Positions 1-5,935 of a stretch of DNA of 5,936 bases are shown here, piece by piece. The stretch comes from Clostridiaceae bacterium. GTDB lineage: Bacteria; Bacillota; Clostridia; DSM-8532. The notes under the pieces were generated by a model, which was given only the letters and a program-made list of their open reading frames with translations, had not been told where the DNA came from and ran no database searches. The stretch's first letter is position 1, and the number at the start of each line of letters is the position of its first letter. The translations under genes were made by a program, and so were the position numbers. The stretch lies in assembly GCA_025361665.1 (NCBI GenBank), contig JANYKF010000133.1, forward strand, positions 1 to 5,936. The letters are read 5' to 3'.

Positions 1-699
1 CTTCAGGCCCAGGTCCGTCAAAACCAGATGCTCCTTGATTTTGTCGATGAGTTTCCGATTCAGGTAGCTTTTGAGGGAATAGCCCATATCCGCCCTGAAT
101 GCCTTGGAGAGCGTGGCGGGAGACATGTACAGTGCGCTGGCCAATTCCCCGATGCTGATGTTGGCATGGCAATTATCCTTGACGTAACGGTACAGGTCCT
201 TGTACTTCAAGAGCATGTTGAACCATTCGTCCAGACCCTCCGCCGGAGGAACAAGCAGGTGGGACATCGCGTCGAAAAGCAATGCCTGGATTGCCAGGAA
301 ATCGCCTGGAGATTGGCTCTCAAGCCTTCCAAGCATTTGTTCCAGCATGGCGGAGTCATATGGATGGCTGACGCAGATCCGGTTTTCCTCAAAGATATCA
401 TGTCCCGGCAGGATTTCCGCCGTGAAATGCACATAGATTTTCTGCATGCTTTTTTCACAACGCAGCGCATAGGGCGCGTTGACCGGAATCAGGTACATAT
501 TGCCTTTTTCCAGCATGATGGTGCTTTTGCCGTCACTGATGGACGCGAGTCCGCCGGTCACGAAATACAGCCGGTTGATCGGTGAGCTGTGGATGGGGAA
601 ATTCCATTCTTTATCCGCTTCCAGAGAGCAGATATCCCTGACTTCGATGCGAAGATTCTGCAGATACCTGTTCAGCGGCTCGTACTTCCTGATGACCAC
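1..699 (-). CDS. AraC-family transcriptional regulator, 3' end cut by window edge
   Basis: A frame of 233 codons is open to the left edge, so the C-terminus is missing. Residues about 25-110 look like the beta-rich cupin sensing domain of AraC proteins (H37, then alternating hydrophobic strands such as KGNMYLIPVNAPY at 65-77). Residues about 165-233 start the DNA-binding domain; the first helix-turn-helix is visible as ISIGELASALYMSPATLSKA (181-200), followed by F-R-A-D-M-G-Y and the linker helix. The second helix-turn-helix (about 45 residues) lies outside. I chose GTG at 699 because GGAGGT sits 6 nt upstream; an in-frame ATG at 723 has no Shine-Dalgarno site and would add 8 residues. It follows the URO-D-like gene by 97 bp on the same strand and probably controls this cluster in response to a small molecule. 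The family is clear; the ligand and targets are unknown. Confidence 0.9.
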   Translation of the reverse strand, partial: MVIRKYEPLNRYLQNLRIEVRDICSLEADKEWNFPIHSSPINRLYFVTGGLASISDGKSTIMLEKGNMYLIPVNAPYALRCEKSMQKIYVHFTAEILPGHDIFEENRICVSHPYDSAMLEQMLGRLESQSPGDFLAIQALLFDAMSHLLVPPAEGLDEWFNMLLKYKDLYRYVKDNCHANISIGELASALYMSPATLSKAFRADMGYSLKSYLNRKLIDKIKEHLVLTDLGLK

Positions 700-705
700 G
701 CGATG

Positions 706-711
706 ACCTCC
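706..711 (-). promoter_or_regulatory. Ribosome binding site that selects the GTG start of the AraC-type gene
   Basis: GGAGGT on the minus strand lies 6 nt before GTG at 699. It falls inside the reading frame of the alternative ATG at 723, which has no such site of its own. Confidence 0.7.
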
Positions 712-750
712 AGCCAGAAGCATTTGATTTCTGCATGACAGGCCTAAAAT

Positions 751-779
751 GAATCAGAAGGAATCAGTGAATATGTCAA
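751..779 (-). promoter_or_regulatory. Possible control region upstream of the AraC-type gene
   Basis: The 97-bp gap contains two direct copies of CTGATTC (minus strand) at 751-757 and 761-767, exactly 10 bp apart and so on one face of the helix. A perfect TTGACA lies at 774-779, but no good -10 box is found 16-18 bp downstream of it. Ten-bp phased direct repeats would suit an AraC-type protein acting on its own gene. This is inference from spacing only. Confidence 0.25.
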
Positions 780-796
780 AATCATGAGTGGGTGAT

Positions 797-1945
797 TCAC
801 CACGGGCCAAAGCTGCTCTCATAGGCGGCATCCAGCATGGCCACGATATTTTCGGGCCTCGTATCCCCCATGATGTTGTGGACCTGGTTGAAGATAAAGC
901 CGGAGTCTTTCCCGAATATCCCCATCAGATACCGAACATTTCTTTCCACGTCTTCCGGGGTCCCCAGGTTCAACACGCTCTGCGTGTCGCATCCGCCCCC
1001 CCAGAATGACATCCTGTCGCCAAAATCCCTTTTCAGCGCCTTGGGGTCCATCCCGGCCGCGGAGATTTGCACCGGATTCAGCACGTCGATGCCTGCCTCG
1101 ATGAAATACGGGATGAATTCCCTGACAGCGCCGCAGCTGTGGTTGAATATCTTGTAATCGCTGTTTTCATGCACGAAGGAACAGAACTTCTTCAAATAGG
1201 GGAAGCATAGCTCTTCATACAGGGATGGACGGACAAAAGGCCCACTCTGGGTTCCCCAGTCCCCTCCCACAGCGATTCCCTGAATGGTCTTTCCCATCCG
1301 CCGAATCAGCTTGGAGACCTGGGAGATATTCCATTCGAAGCTTTTCTGGTTCAGCTCCCTGACACGATCCGGATCCGTAACCATATCGCAGAGATAGTCG
1401 ATATCCCCATGGTAGCCGCTGAAACCGATGTAAATGGTGAAATAATCGGTTTCGTCGTACAGCCTTTCCGCTTCACGGGCATAGCGTTCAAGGAGTGTTT
1501 CTTCGTCTTCCGCAAACAGGTCGTATCCCGTCCCGTCAAAGAAGAATCCTCCTTTGGGCATGCAAATCCCGACTCCCGGCGAACCATCCGTCGCGAACCA
1601 GCTGCCGTCTTCCCGAAGAACGGGGTTCAGCGCCTGTGGAATCCTGAAATGGTAATCCCCTCTCGGATTCCAGGTCATGGTGCGGCTGAACCCGGGATGC
1701 AGAAGCGCGCAGTCGCAGTGAAACCGTTGCAGGACATCCTCGTCCACCCGGGCCAGGAACTGCGACGGATCGATGACCTCGATTTCCCTTTCCGGCAAAT
1801 GCAGATGCCTTCTCAGGTTTCGGTAGGCAAATGCGGAGATGCCTGTGGAGTAATGCATTCCCAGATCAATGGGGGTACGGTCGACCGGTTTGTGTTCAAT
1901 CGCATTCAGAACCCGTTCACGGCTGCGCATGGTTTCCATCTTCAT
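797..1945 (-). CDS. URO-D-superfamily protein, methyltransferase-like (MtaA/CmuA type), not HemE
   Basis: The 382-residue protein is within the usual size of the family. The N-terminus has the family opening (RERVLNAIEHKPVDRTPID, residues 8-26) but lacks the RQAGR motif that binds substrate in true uroporphyrinogen decarboxylase, so haem synthesis is unlikely. Later family marks are GGDWGTQSG (227-235), FNHSCGAV (267-274), FWGGGCDTQSVL (314-325), GTPEDV (328-333) and HNIMGDTRPENI (356-367). H269, C271 and C319 could be the His-X-Cys...Cys zinc site of corrinoid-linked methyltransferases; C319 replaces the Ile of the commoner GGID. Known relatives move methyl groups between methylated substrates, corrinoid proteins and thiols. 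No corrinoid protein is encoded here, so the role remains inferred. The start is ATG at 1945 with AAGGA 10 nt upstream, a rather long spacing. It lies 84 bp after the MFS gene on the same strand. Confidence 0.87.
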   Translation of the reverse strand: MKMETMRSRERVLNAIEHKPVDRTPIDLGMHYSTGISAFAYRNLRRHLHLPEREIEVIDPSQFLARVDEDVLQRFHCDCALLHPGFSRTMTWNPRGDYHFRIPQALNPVLREDGSWFATDGSPGVGICMPKGGFFFDGTGYDLFAEDEETLLERYAREAERLYDETDYFTIYIGFSGYHGDIDYLCDMVTDPDRVRELNQKSFEWNISQVSKLIRRMGKTIQGIAVGGDWGTQSGPFVRPSLYEELCFPYLKKFCSFVHENSDYKIFNHSCGAVREFIPYFIEAGIDVLNPVQISAAGMDPKALKRDFGDRMSFWGGGCDTQSVLNLGTPEDVERNVRYLMGIFGKDSGFIFNQVHNIMGDTRPENIVAMLDAAYESSFGPW

Positions 1946-1990
1946 GTTGATTCATTCCTTTCCGATATTCCAACAGGACTGTCTCCTTTG

Positions 1991-2035
1991 AGCTGCCGCA
2001 TCATTCGGGCTTCACCGGAGCTTTGCGGCTCAGCT
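1991..2035 (-). repeat. Inverted repeat spanning the MFS stop codon
   Basis: GCCGCA (2029-2024, minus strand) pairs with TGCGGC (2000-1995), and after a 2-nt bulge AGCT (2035-2032) pairs with AGCT (1994-1991). This makes a 10-bp stem with a loop of about 23 nt. No T tract follows, so a Rho-independent terminator is unlikely. It could be an mRNA stability or processing hairpin between the MFS and URO-D-like genes, or chance. Confidence 0.3.
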
Positions 2036-3220
2036 GCAAACCCGCTCCCGGCTCGAGACAAGATGAAGCAGGAAGCCGCAGGCCGTGACGCAGGCTAGGA
2101 TCAGCAGCATGGACTGTACACCCAGCATGCTGGACAGAATACCCCCCGTGCTGCTCCCGATCATCATACCCAGGCCGAATGAACCGGATGCGAACAGCAG
2201 CATGGCTGTCGTAAGCTGCCGTTCTCCCACGATATGGTTCAAATGGTGCATAACGGAAGGCATATAGAGTCCGAAGGAGAAAAACTGGAAGACTTGAGAA
2301 GCAATCAGCAGCGCAACACTCGGCGCAAAAGCCAGCACCAGGATCTTCACGATGAAAAAGAAAAGTGAGACCGCGAGAAGGAGTTCATTCCGGAAGCGTT
2401 TCGCAAGCCGGTGATGCGAAAGCATGGCCGCCGCCTCGCTGAGGGCCATCACGGTCATGGCGGTGCCCACTGCGACATTGGTGCCCCCGAGTTCTGCCAT
2501 TCGGACGGGCATGAACACAATGGAGGCGCCTGTTCCGATGAACACGAGCATCATGGAAAAAAGCAGCATCACGAAACGACGATTTTTCGCGAGGTCGGAA
2601 AATGCCGCAAGAGGGTGCTTCACCGGCCCCGGCATTGTGTCTTCCGCCAACAGGCGCTGATTGATGTGCACGGGTGCCCGTGTCAACGCGGCTGTCCCGG
2701 CCAGAAGGAGCGCCATGAATGTGAATGCCAGCGGGATGATGGTCATGCCGGCTGCATCCAACAGGTGGCCGAAACCAAAAGAGGTTGCCGCGAAGGCAAG
2801 GGATCCGATGCCGCGCGTGATGCTGAACCGGACGCTGTGTCCCTCGTTGCCCATTTTCATGACCCATGAGTCGAGTACCGTACCCATCGACACGAAGGTC
2901 GAGGCAAGCAGAAAAACAATGGGAAACATCCACCCGGCGCTGATCCTGCCAAGCCATAGCCCATATGAGACAAAAACGGACAAAAGAACCATCGCCGTGA
3001 AGATGCCCTTGATTCTGCCCGTACGGTCGCAGACCAATCCCCAAAGGGGCTGGACGACCATGGAAGCCAAGGAACCGGTCATGGAAAGGAATCCAATGGT
3101 TACGTCATTGAAGCCGTAATGCCTGTACAGCGGCACAAGGAAACTGTAGAGGATGCAGAAGGATGACCAGTAGAGTCCGTGGAGCAGGGAAAATCGCAAA
3201 TTGTTGGCCGGTCTATGCAT
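2030..3220 (-). CDS. Major facilitator superfamily (MFS) transporter
   Basis: The 396-residue protein is strongly hydrophobic, with about 12 predicted membrane segments in two halves joined by a polar loop at about 181-215. The loop between segments 2 and 3 carries MFS motif A in the form GLVCDRTGRIK (61-71). RFSITRGIGSLAFA (131-144) resembles the conserved segment of the MFS_1-like / LacY-NHS branch, whose members move sugars or nucleosides by proton symport. The substrate cannot be told from sequence. The start is ATG at 3220 with GAGGG 6 nt upstream. The gene is followed 84 bp later by the URO-D-like gene and then the regulator, so it probably imports (or exports) the compound that the neighbour acts on. 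A perfect -10 hexamer lies 68 bp before its start. Confidence 0.92.
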   Translation of the reverse strand: MHRPANNLRFSLLHGLYWSSFCILYSFLVPLYRHYGFNDVTIGFLSMTGSLASMVVQPLWGLVCDRTGRIKGIFTAMVLLSVFVSYGLWLGRISAGWMFPIVFLLASTFVSMGTVLDSWVMKMGNEGHSVRFSITRGIGSLAFAATSFGFGHLLDAAGMTIIPLAFTFMALLLAGTAALTRAPVHINQRLLAEDTMPGPVKHPLAAFSDLAKNRRFVMLLFSMMLVFIGTGASIVFMPVRMAELGGTNVAVGTAMTVMALSEAAAMLSHHRLAKRFRNELLLAVSLFFFIVKILVLAFAPSVALLIASQVFQFFSFGLYMPSVMHHLNHIVGERQLTTAMLLFASGSFGLGMMIGSSTGGILSSMLGVQSMLLILACVTACGFLLHLVSSRERVCS

Positions 3221-3288
3221 GTCGCACCCTCATTGTGTGTAGTTTGGCCATTCCATCAGATTCGCCGCGCTCGTGCTCAGTTCCTTCC

Positions 3289-3294
3289 ATTATA
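3289..3294 (-). promoter_or_regulatory. Candidate -10 box upstream of the MFS gene
   Basis: TATAAT on the minus strand, directly preceded by TG, lies just after the stop codon of the upstream gene. It would leave a leader of about 60 nt before the MFS ATG. I find no convincing -35 hexamer at 16-19 bp, so the promoter may be weak or activator-dependent. Confidence 0.4.
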
Positions 3295-3298
3295 CATG

Positions 3299-3583
3299 CT
3301 ATTTCCTGATGATGCCCTGAATATATGCATTGATCCCCTGGGCCGCCTGACAGTGAAGATTGTCAAGGGTCTGACCCTGGGATGAGGCTGCCGTGATTTT
3401 GTTCTCATACACGATGTTTCCATTGGCATCCGTTATCTGGGCGCTGATGATGGCCACTGCAGACTGCGCGGGTGCCTGGGTTGTGAAATTGCCGCTGACA
3501 TGCGTATTGATGGTAACGTAATAACTGGGCTGGCTGCCACCATACGGGTTGTAATCCGCATTGTGGGTTTCCGGGGCAATCAT
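3299..3583 (-). CDS. Short downstream frame, probably the displaced C-terminus of the secreted protein
   Basis: Ninety-four residues beginning at an ATG that overlaps the stop of the preceding frame (ATGA). The sequence looks like a folded beta-rich domain: YYVTINTHVSGNF (21-33), then SAVAIISAQITDANGNIVYE (41-60), then a helix ending in AQGINAYIQGIIRK. The ITDANGNIVYENKIT stretch resembles the paired strands seen in many envelope proteins, but I cannot name a family. It has no signal peptide, and no Shine-Dalgarno site is well placed before the ATG. The same frame reads sensibly upstream of the ATG (CQQEQNLFDAG, codons 3616-3584), which fits a one-base frameshift in a single longer gene better than a separate protein. 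Independent translation by coupling through the ATGA overlap remains possible. Confidence 0.6.
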   Translation of the reverse strand: MIAPETHNADYNPYGGSQPSYYVTINTHVSGNFTTQAPAQSAVAIISAQITDANGNIVYENKITAASSQGQTLDNLHCQAAQGINAYIQGIIRK

Positions 3584-4725
3584 TCCCGCGTCAAACAGGT
3601 TCTGCTCCTGCTGGCAGGCGCATCCGCCGCATCGGCGATATTGACATAGGGAATCTGCCCGACCCCGGTAAACAGGAAATGACCCGCCTCTGCCGCCGCA
3701 CCGGAATTCTCTTCCGAAGGATTGGTATTCATCACGAAAAGACAGGGATTCACGACAATCCAGACCGGCGTGTACATGCTTGGCTTCAGTGGGGTCGTTC
3801 CGGTTTCCATACCTGCAGTGGAACCTTCGGCTGCATCTTCCGTCAATGGAGGAGGTGGCGGAGGGGCGGGAATTGGTTCCTCGGTATTCAGCAGGGTCGG
3901 AACCATCCCTGTCCCGGGGTTGTCCTGAATGCCCGTCTGCGGATTTGTGATCGTGGAAATATCCGGAATCTGGCTTGGATCATAATTCTCCCATTGGGGA
4001 TTGGCAGCCGGCGTTTCCGGCGGGGCCTCTTCCGGAGGAGTTGGACCGGTGTCTCCCTCACCTGTGACCGCTTCCGTTCCGTCCCCCGAGATTGCCGGAT
4101 CCCCGGTTCCGCCGGCGAGTGAAGTTTCGGGGATGAACACGCCGGCCCAGACATATCGCGCGGCTGACCCGTAAGGGGAAATGATGCCGGCTGTCACAAC
4201 GCGCGAAGGGTCCGTTTCCTTGTAGGTCCCCATCACCTTGCCATTGACGCTGATGGAAATAGTACTGCCCAGCTTCTCGATATACATCTCCGCCATCTGG
4301 TTTGCAATGCCGCTGTACCCTGCCGCCTGGGCAACCGCGATGCCGTCCCGCAGCAGATAATAGCTGCCGGTTGAGCCATCGAGCAGGCACATGTATTGAT
4401 GCTTTTCCGTATTGACACCCACATCCAGCCAGCTCGATCCTTTGCCGCCAAGCCAAGCGCCCCTCGCCCCCGCTTTCCAGTCGAGAACCTGCCCGGGCAG
4501 GTTGTTGGTAATGAATATGCTGCATGTGCCTCCGGTGCCGTCGAGTACTACGCCGTTCTTGTCCAGGGATACGCCCCCGCGACGGTAGATTACCCATCCG
4601 TCGTCCTCCATTTCCTTGAGGTTCTTATATTTGAAGTCGGTGCCATATTGCCCGGCAAAGGAGCCGGTCACGGCACCTATCACCAGCAGTGCGGCCAAAA
4701 CAGCAGTTGCCAGTCTTTTCATCAT
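3580..4725 (-). CDS. Secreted protein: signal peptide, lectin-like beta-sandwich, proline-rich linker
   Basis: The frame has 381 codons. Residues 1-24 form a classic Sec signal peptide (KR, a hydrophobic run, then SFA before G25), with no lipobox cysteine. Residues about 27-200 are rich in Gly, Trp and Tyr in a strand pattern (YMCLLDGSTGSYYLLRDG at 111-128, ISISVNGKVMGTYKET at 156-171) that suggests a concanavalin-A/LamG-type sandwich; this is inference. Residues about 204-315 are a low-complexity Pro/Gly/Glu/Thr linker with seven consecutive prolines near 287-293. A second folded segment begins near 318 (YTPVWIVVNP). The last 12 residues (PASRSRTCLTRE) look unlike the rest, and the natural continuation appears in the frame of the next entry. 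Two ATGs lie in tandem: a run of seven G at 4729-4735 is 6 nt before the second (4722), which is therefore the likelier start. No function is recognised; it should act outside the cytoplasmic membrane. Confidence 0.75.
   Translation of the reverse strand: MMKRLATAVLAALLVIGAVTGSFAGQYGTDFKYKNLKEMEDDGWVIYRRGGVSLDKNGVVLDGTGGTCSIFITNNLPGQVLDWKAGARGAWLGGKGSSWLDVGVNTEKHQYMCLLDGSTGSYYLLRDGIAVAQAAGYSGIANQMAEMYIEKLGSTISISVNGKVMGTYKETDPSRVVTAGIISPYGSAARYVWAGVFIPETSLAGGTGDPAISGDGTEAVTGEGDTGPTPPEEAPPETPAANPQWENYDPSQIPDISTITNPQTGIQDNPGTGMVPTLLNTEEPIPAPPPPPPLTEDAAEGSTAGMETGTTPLKPSMYTPVWIVVNPCLFVMNTNPSEENSGAAAEAGHFLFTGVGQIPYVNIADAADAPASRSRTCLTRE
3613..3640 (-). other. Probable frameshift position
   Basis: Upstream of here the long frame reads plausibly to GQIPYVNIADAADA; downstream the sensible frame is the one reading CQQEQNLFDAGMIAPE. 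Adding one base near GCGCC (3621-3617) would join them. The sequence cannot show whether this is a mutation, an assembly error or a programmed shift; no slippery heptamer is evident. Confidence 0.5.
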
Positions 4726-4804
4726 GCTCCCCCCCTGCGATTCCTATGTCTGCAGCCTTTGCCATTGCGGTTCATTTCCTTTTCATGCCCTGCCCGCTTC
4801 CGTT

Positions 4805-5935
4805 TTATTTCCTATCCCGGATGGCTTTCGCCACTACGGACTGGTCATACGCCGGATCCCAAACCAGCGTCAGGCCATTTTGCAGGTTCCCATCCACAAT
4901 GCCGGATTTCTCCAGCCGGAAGGGCCCCTGCCCGACCAACCCTGTCAGGTTTTCCTTGAGCGGATTGGTTTCAAGCCACGGTTTGCAATTCACCGTGTCA
5001 GTAACGTTTTTCCAGATATGTTCCGGCAGAAAGGTAAGCCAGGCCAGTTCGTACAGACACCGGTACCCCTTATCCTTGAGGTAGATCTCCACTGTTTCCT
5101 TGTCCGGTGCAATCACATCGTCGATTCGGCTGATGATGTCTTCAAAATTGGCATCCTGACTCTTCCTGAGCAGGTCAATTGTGTATTTCACATCCTGCGC
5201 GGCAAACGGCGCGCCATCCTGCCAAAAAACCCCCGCGCGCAGATGGAATGTCACTTTCATGAATTCCGTTCCATCCGAATCCGTCCATCCTGATAAATCC
5301 CAGGACTTGGCGAGAATCGGCACTTCCTGCAATGTGACCGGATCCAGATCGAAAAGCGGGCTGCACAGAAGCTGCAGGACGCGCCATTCGTTTTTGCTGT
5401 CGGCAAGCAGAGGATTCAAGGTGTTGAGAACGCTCGGAACACCCAATACCAGCGTTTTCCCGGATTGATCTTTTGAAGCAGGGGTTTCCCCGGATCGATC
5501 TCCTGCAGCAGGGGTTTTCCCGGATCGATCTCCTGCAGCAGGGGTTTTCCCGGATTGATCTTTTGAAGCAGGGGTTTTCCCGGATTGATCTTTTGAAGCG
5601 CTTGTCTGCCCGGAATCGGCTTTCGTACGGTGGATTCCCATCCAGGTCCACCGGTTGTCCACCCCATCACCCGGCCGGTTCACAAGACCGGACCATCCGT
5701 TTTGAACCATCGCATATTCAGGGACGGAACAGATCGGCAAATAAGGAAGCGTCTCTGCCAAGCGTCTCTGCCAAGCGTCTCTGCCAAGCGTGCCTGCACC
5801 GCAAGCGAAGCCTACCGTACCGATTCCTTGTCCATCCCGCTCCAAAGCACTGCGAGCGAGGCATCCAGCGTTGGGATGCTGTGTGTTGGGATGCCGTGCG
5901 TTGGGATGCTGTGCGTTGGGATGCTGTGCGTTGGG
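4805..5935 (-). CDS. Family 5 solute-binding protein, rearranged; 5' end outside the window
   Basis: The frame is open to the right edge; 376 residues are visible and no start is supported (a TTG at 5845 is in frame but has no reason to be used). Visible residues 1-25 are PNAQH-type repeats. Residues 58-98 (RLAETLPYLPIC through NRWTW) match the C-terminal end of family 5 binding proteins. Residues about 105-160 are a linker of ten-residue repeats. A second domain then begins with TLVLGVPSVLNTLNPLL (161-177) and continues with the family marks VPILAKSWDLS (205-215), FHLRAGVFWQDGAPFAAQDV (230-249), LPEHIW (303-308) and GQGPFRLEKSG (335-345). It stops at residue 376, where a normal protein of this family would run on for about 200-250 more residues. 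Such proteins capture peptides or other solutes for ABC importers, but no permease or ATPase gene is visible. It may be a degraded tandem gene or a rearranged protein. The gap to the next gene is 79 bp. Confidence 0.8.
   Translation of the reverse strand, partial: PNAQHPNAQHPNARHPNTQHPNAGCLARSALERDGQGIGTVGFACGAGTLGRDAWQRRLAETLPYLPICSVPEYAMVQNGWSGLVNRPGDGVDNRWTWMGIHRTKADSGQTSASKDQSGKTPASKDQSGKTPAAGDRSGKTPAAGDRSGETPASKDQSGKTLVLGVPSVLNTLNPLLADSKNEWRVLQLLCSPLFDLDPVTLQEVPILAKSWDLSGWTDSDGTEFMKVTFHLRAGVFWQDGAPFAAQDVKYTIDLLRKSQDANFEDIISRIDDVIAPDKETVEIYLKDKGYRCLYELAWLTFLPEHIWKNVTDTVNCKPWLETNPLKENLTGLVGQGPFRLEKSGIVDGNLQNGLTLVWDPAYDQSVVAKAIRDRK
5461..5610 (-). repeat. Tandem 30-bp repeat, five units, coding for a ten-residue linker repeat
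   Basis: Units start at 5461, 5491, 5521, 5551 and 5581; the last is degenerate. Two sequence types occur, one encoding SKDQSGKTPA and one AGDRSGKTPA, in the plus-strand order A-B-B-A-A. The unit length is a multiple of three, so copy number can change without breaking the frame. The repeat is hydrophilic and lies just before the start of the second binding domain. Confidence 0.92.
5747..5785 (-). repeat. Tandem 13-bp repeat, three perfect units
   Basis: AAGCGTCTCTGCC (plus strand) occurs three times without a gap, with a partial fourth copy at 5786-5797. Because 13 is not a multiple of three, each copy is read in a different frame, giving GRDA, WQRRL and AETL in turn. Three copies (39 bp) restore the frame. 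Confidence 0.92.

Noticed and set aside
28..585. A 185-codon plus-strand open frame
   Set aside because: It is antisense to the AraC-type regulator, whose helix-turn-helix is unmistakable on the minus strand.
1991..2035. Rho-independent terminator after the MFS gene
   Set aside because: The stem is bulged, the loop is long and no T tract follows; only an inverted repeat is reported.
1409..2098. A 229-codon plus-strand open frame
   Set aside because: It lies opposite the URO-D-like gene and the end of the MFS gene, both with clear family motifs, and its own translation shows no recognisable domain.
3605..3652. Plus-strand stretch reading LLLLAGASAASAILT, like a signal peptide
   Set aside because: A stop follows at once, there is no start codon or ribosome site, and it is opposite the secreted-protein gene.
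4616..5293. A 225-codon plus-strand open frame
   Set aside because: It crosses the start of the secreted-protein gene and most of the solute-binding gene on the other strand; the composition is that of an antisense shadow.
5843..5845. TTG as the start of the solute-binding gene
   Set aside because: The frame continues open for 30 more codons to the window edge with in-frame repeats, so the true start is probably outside.
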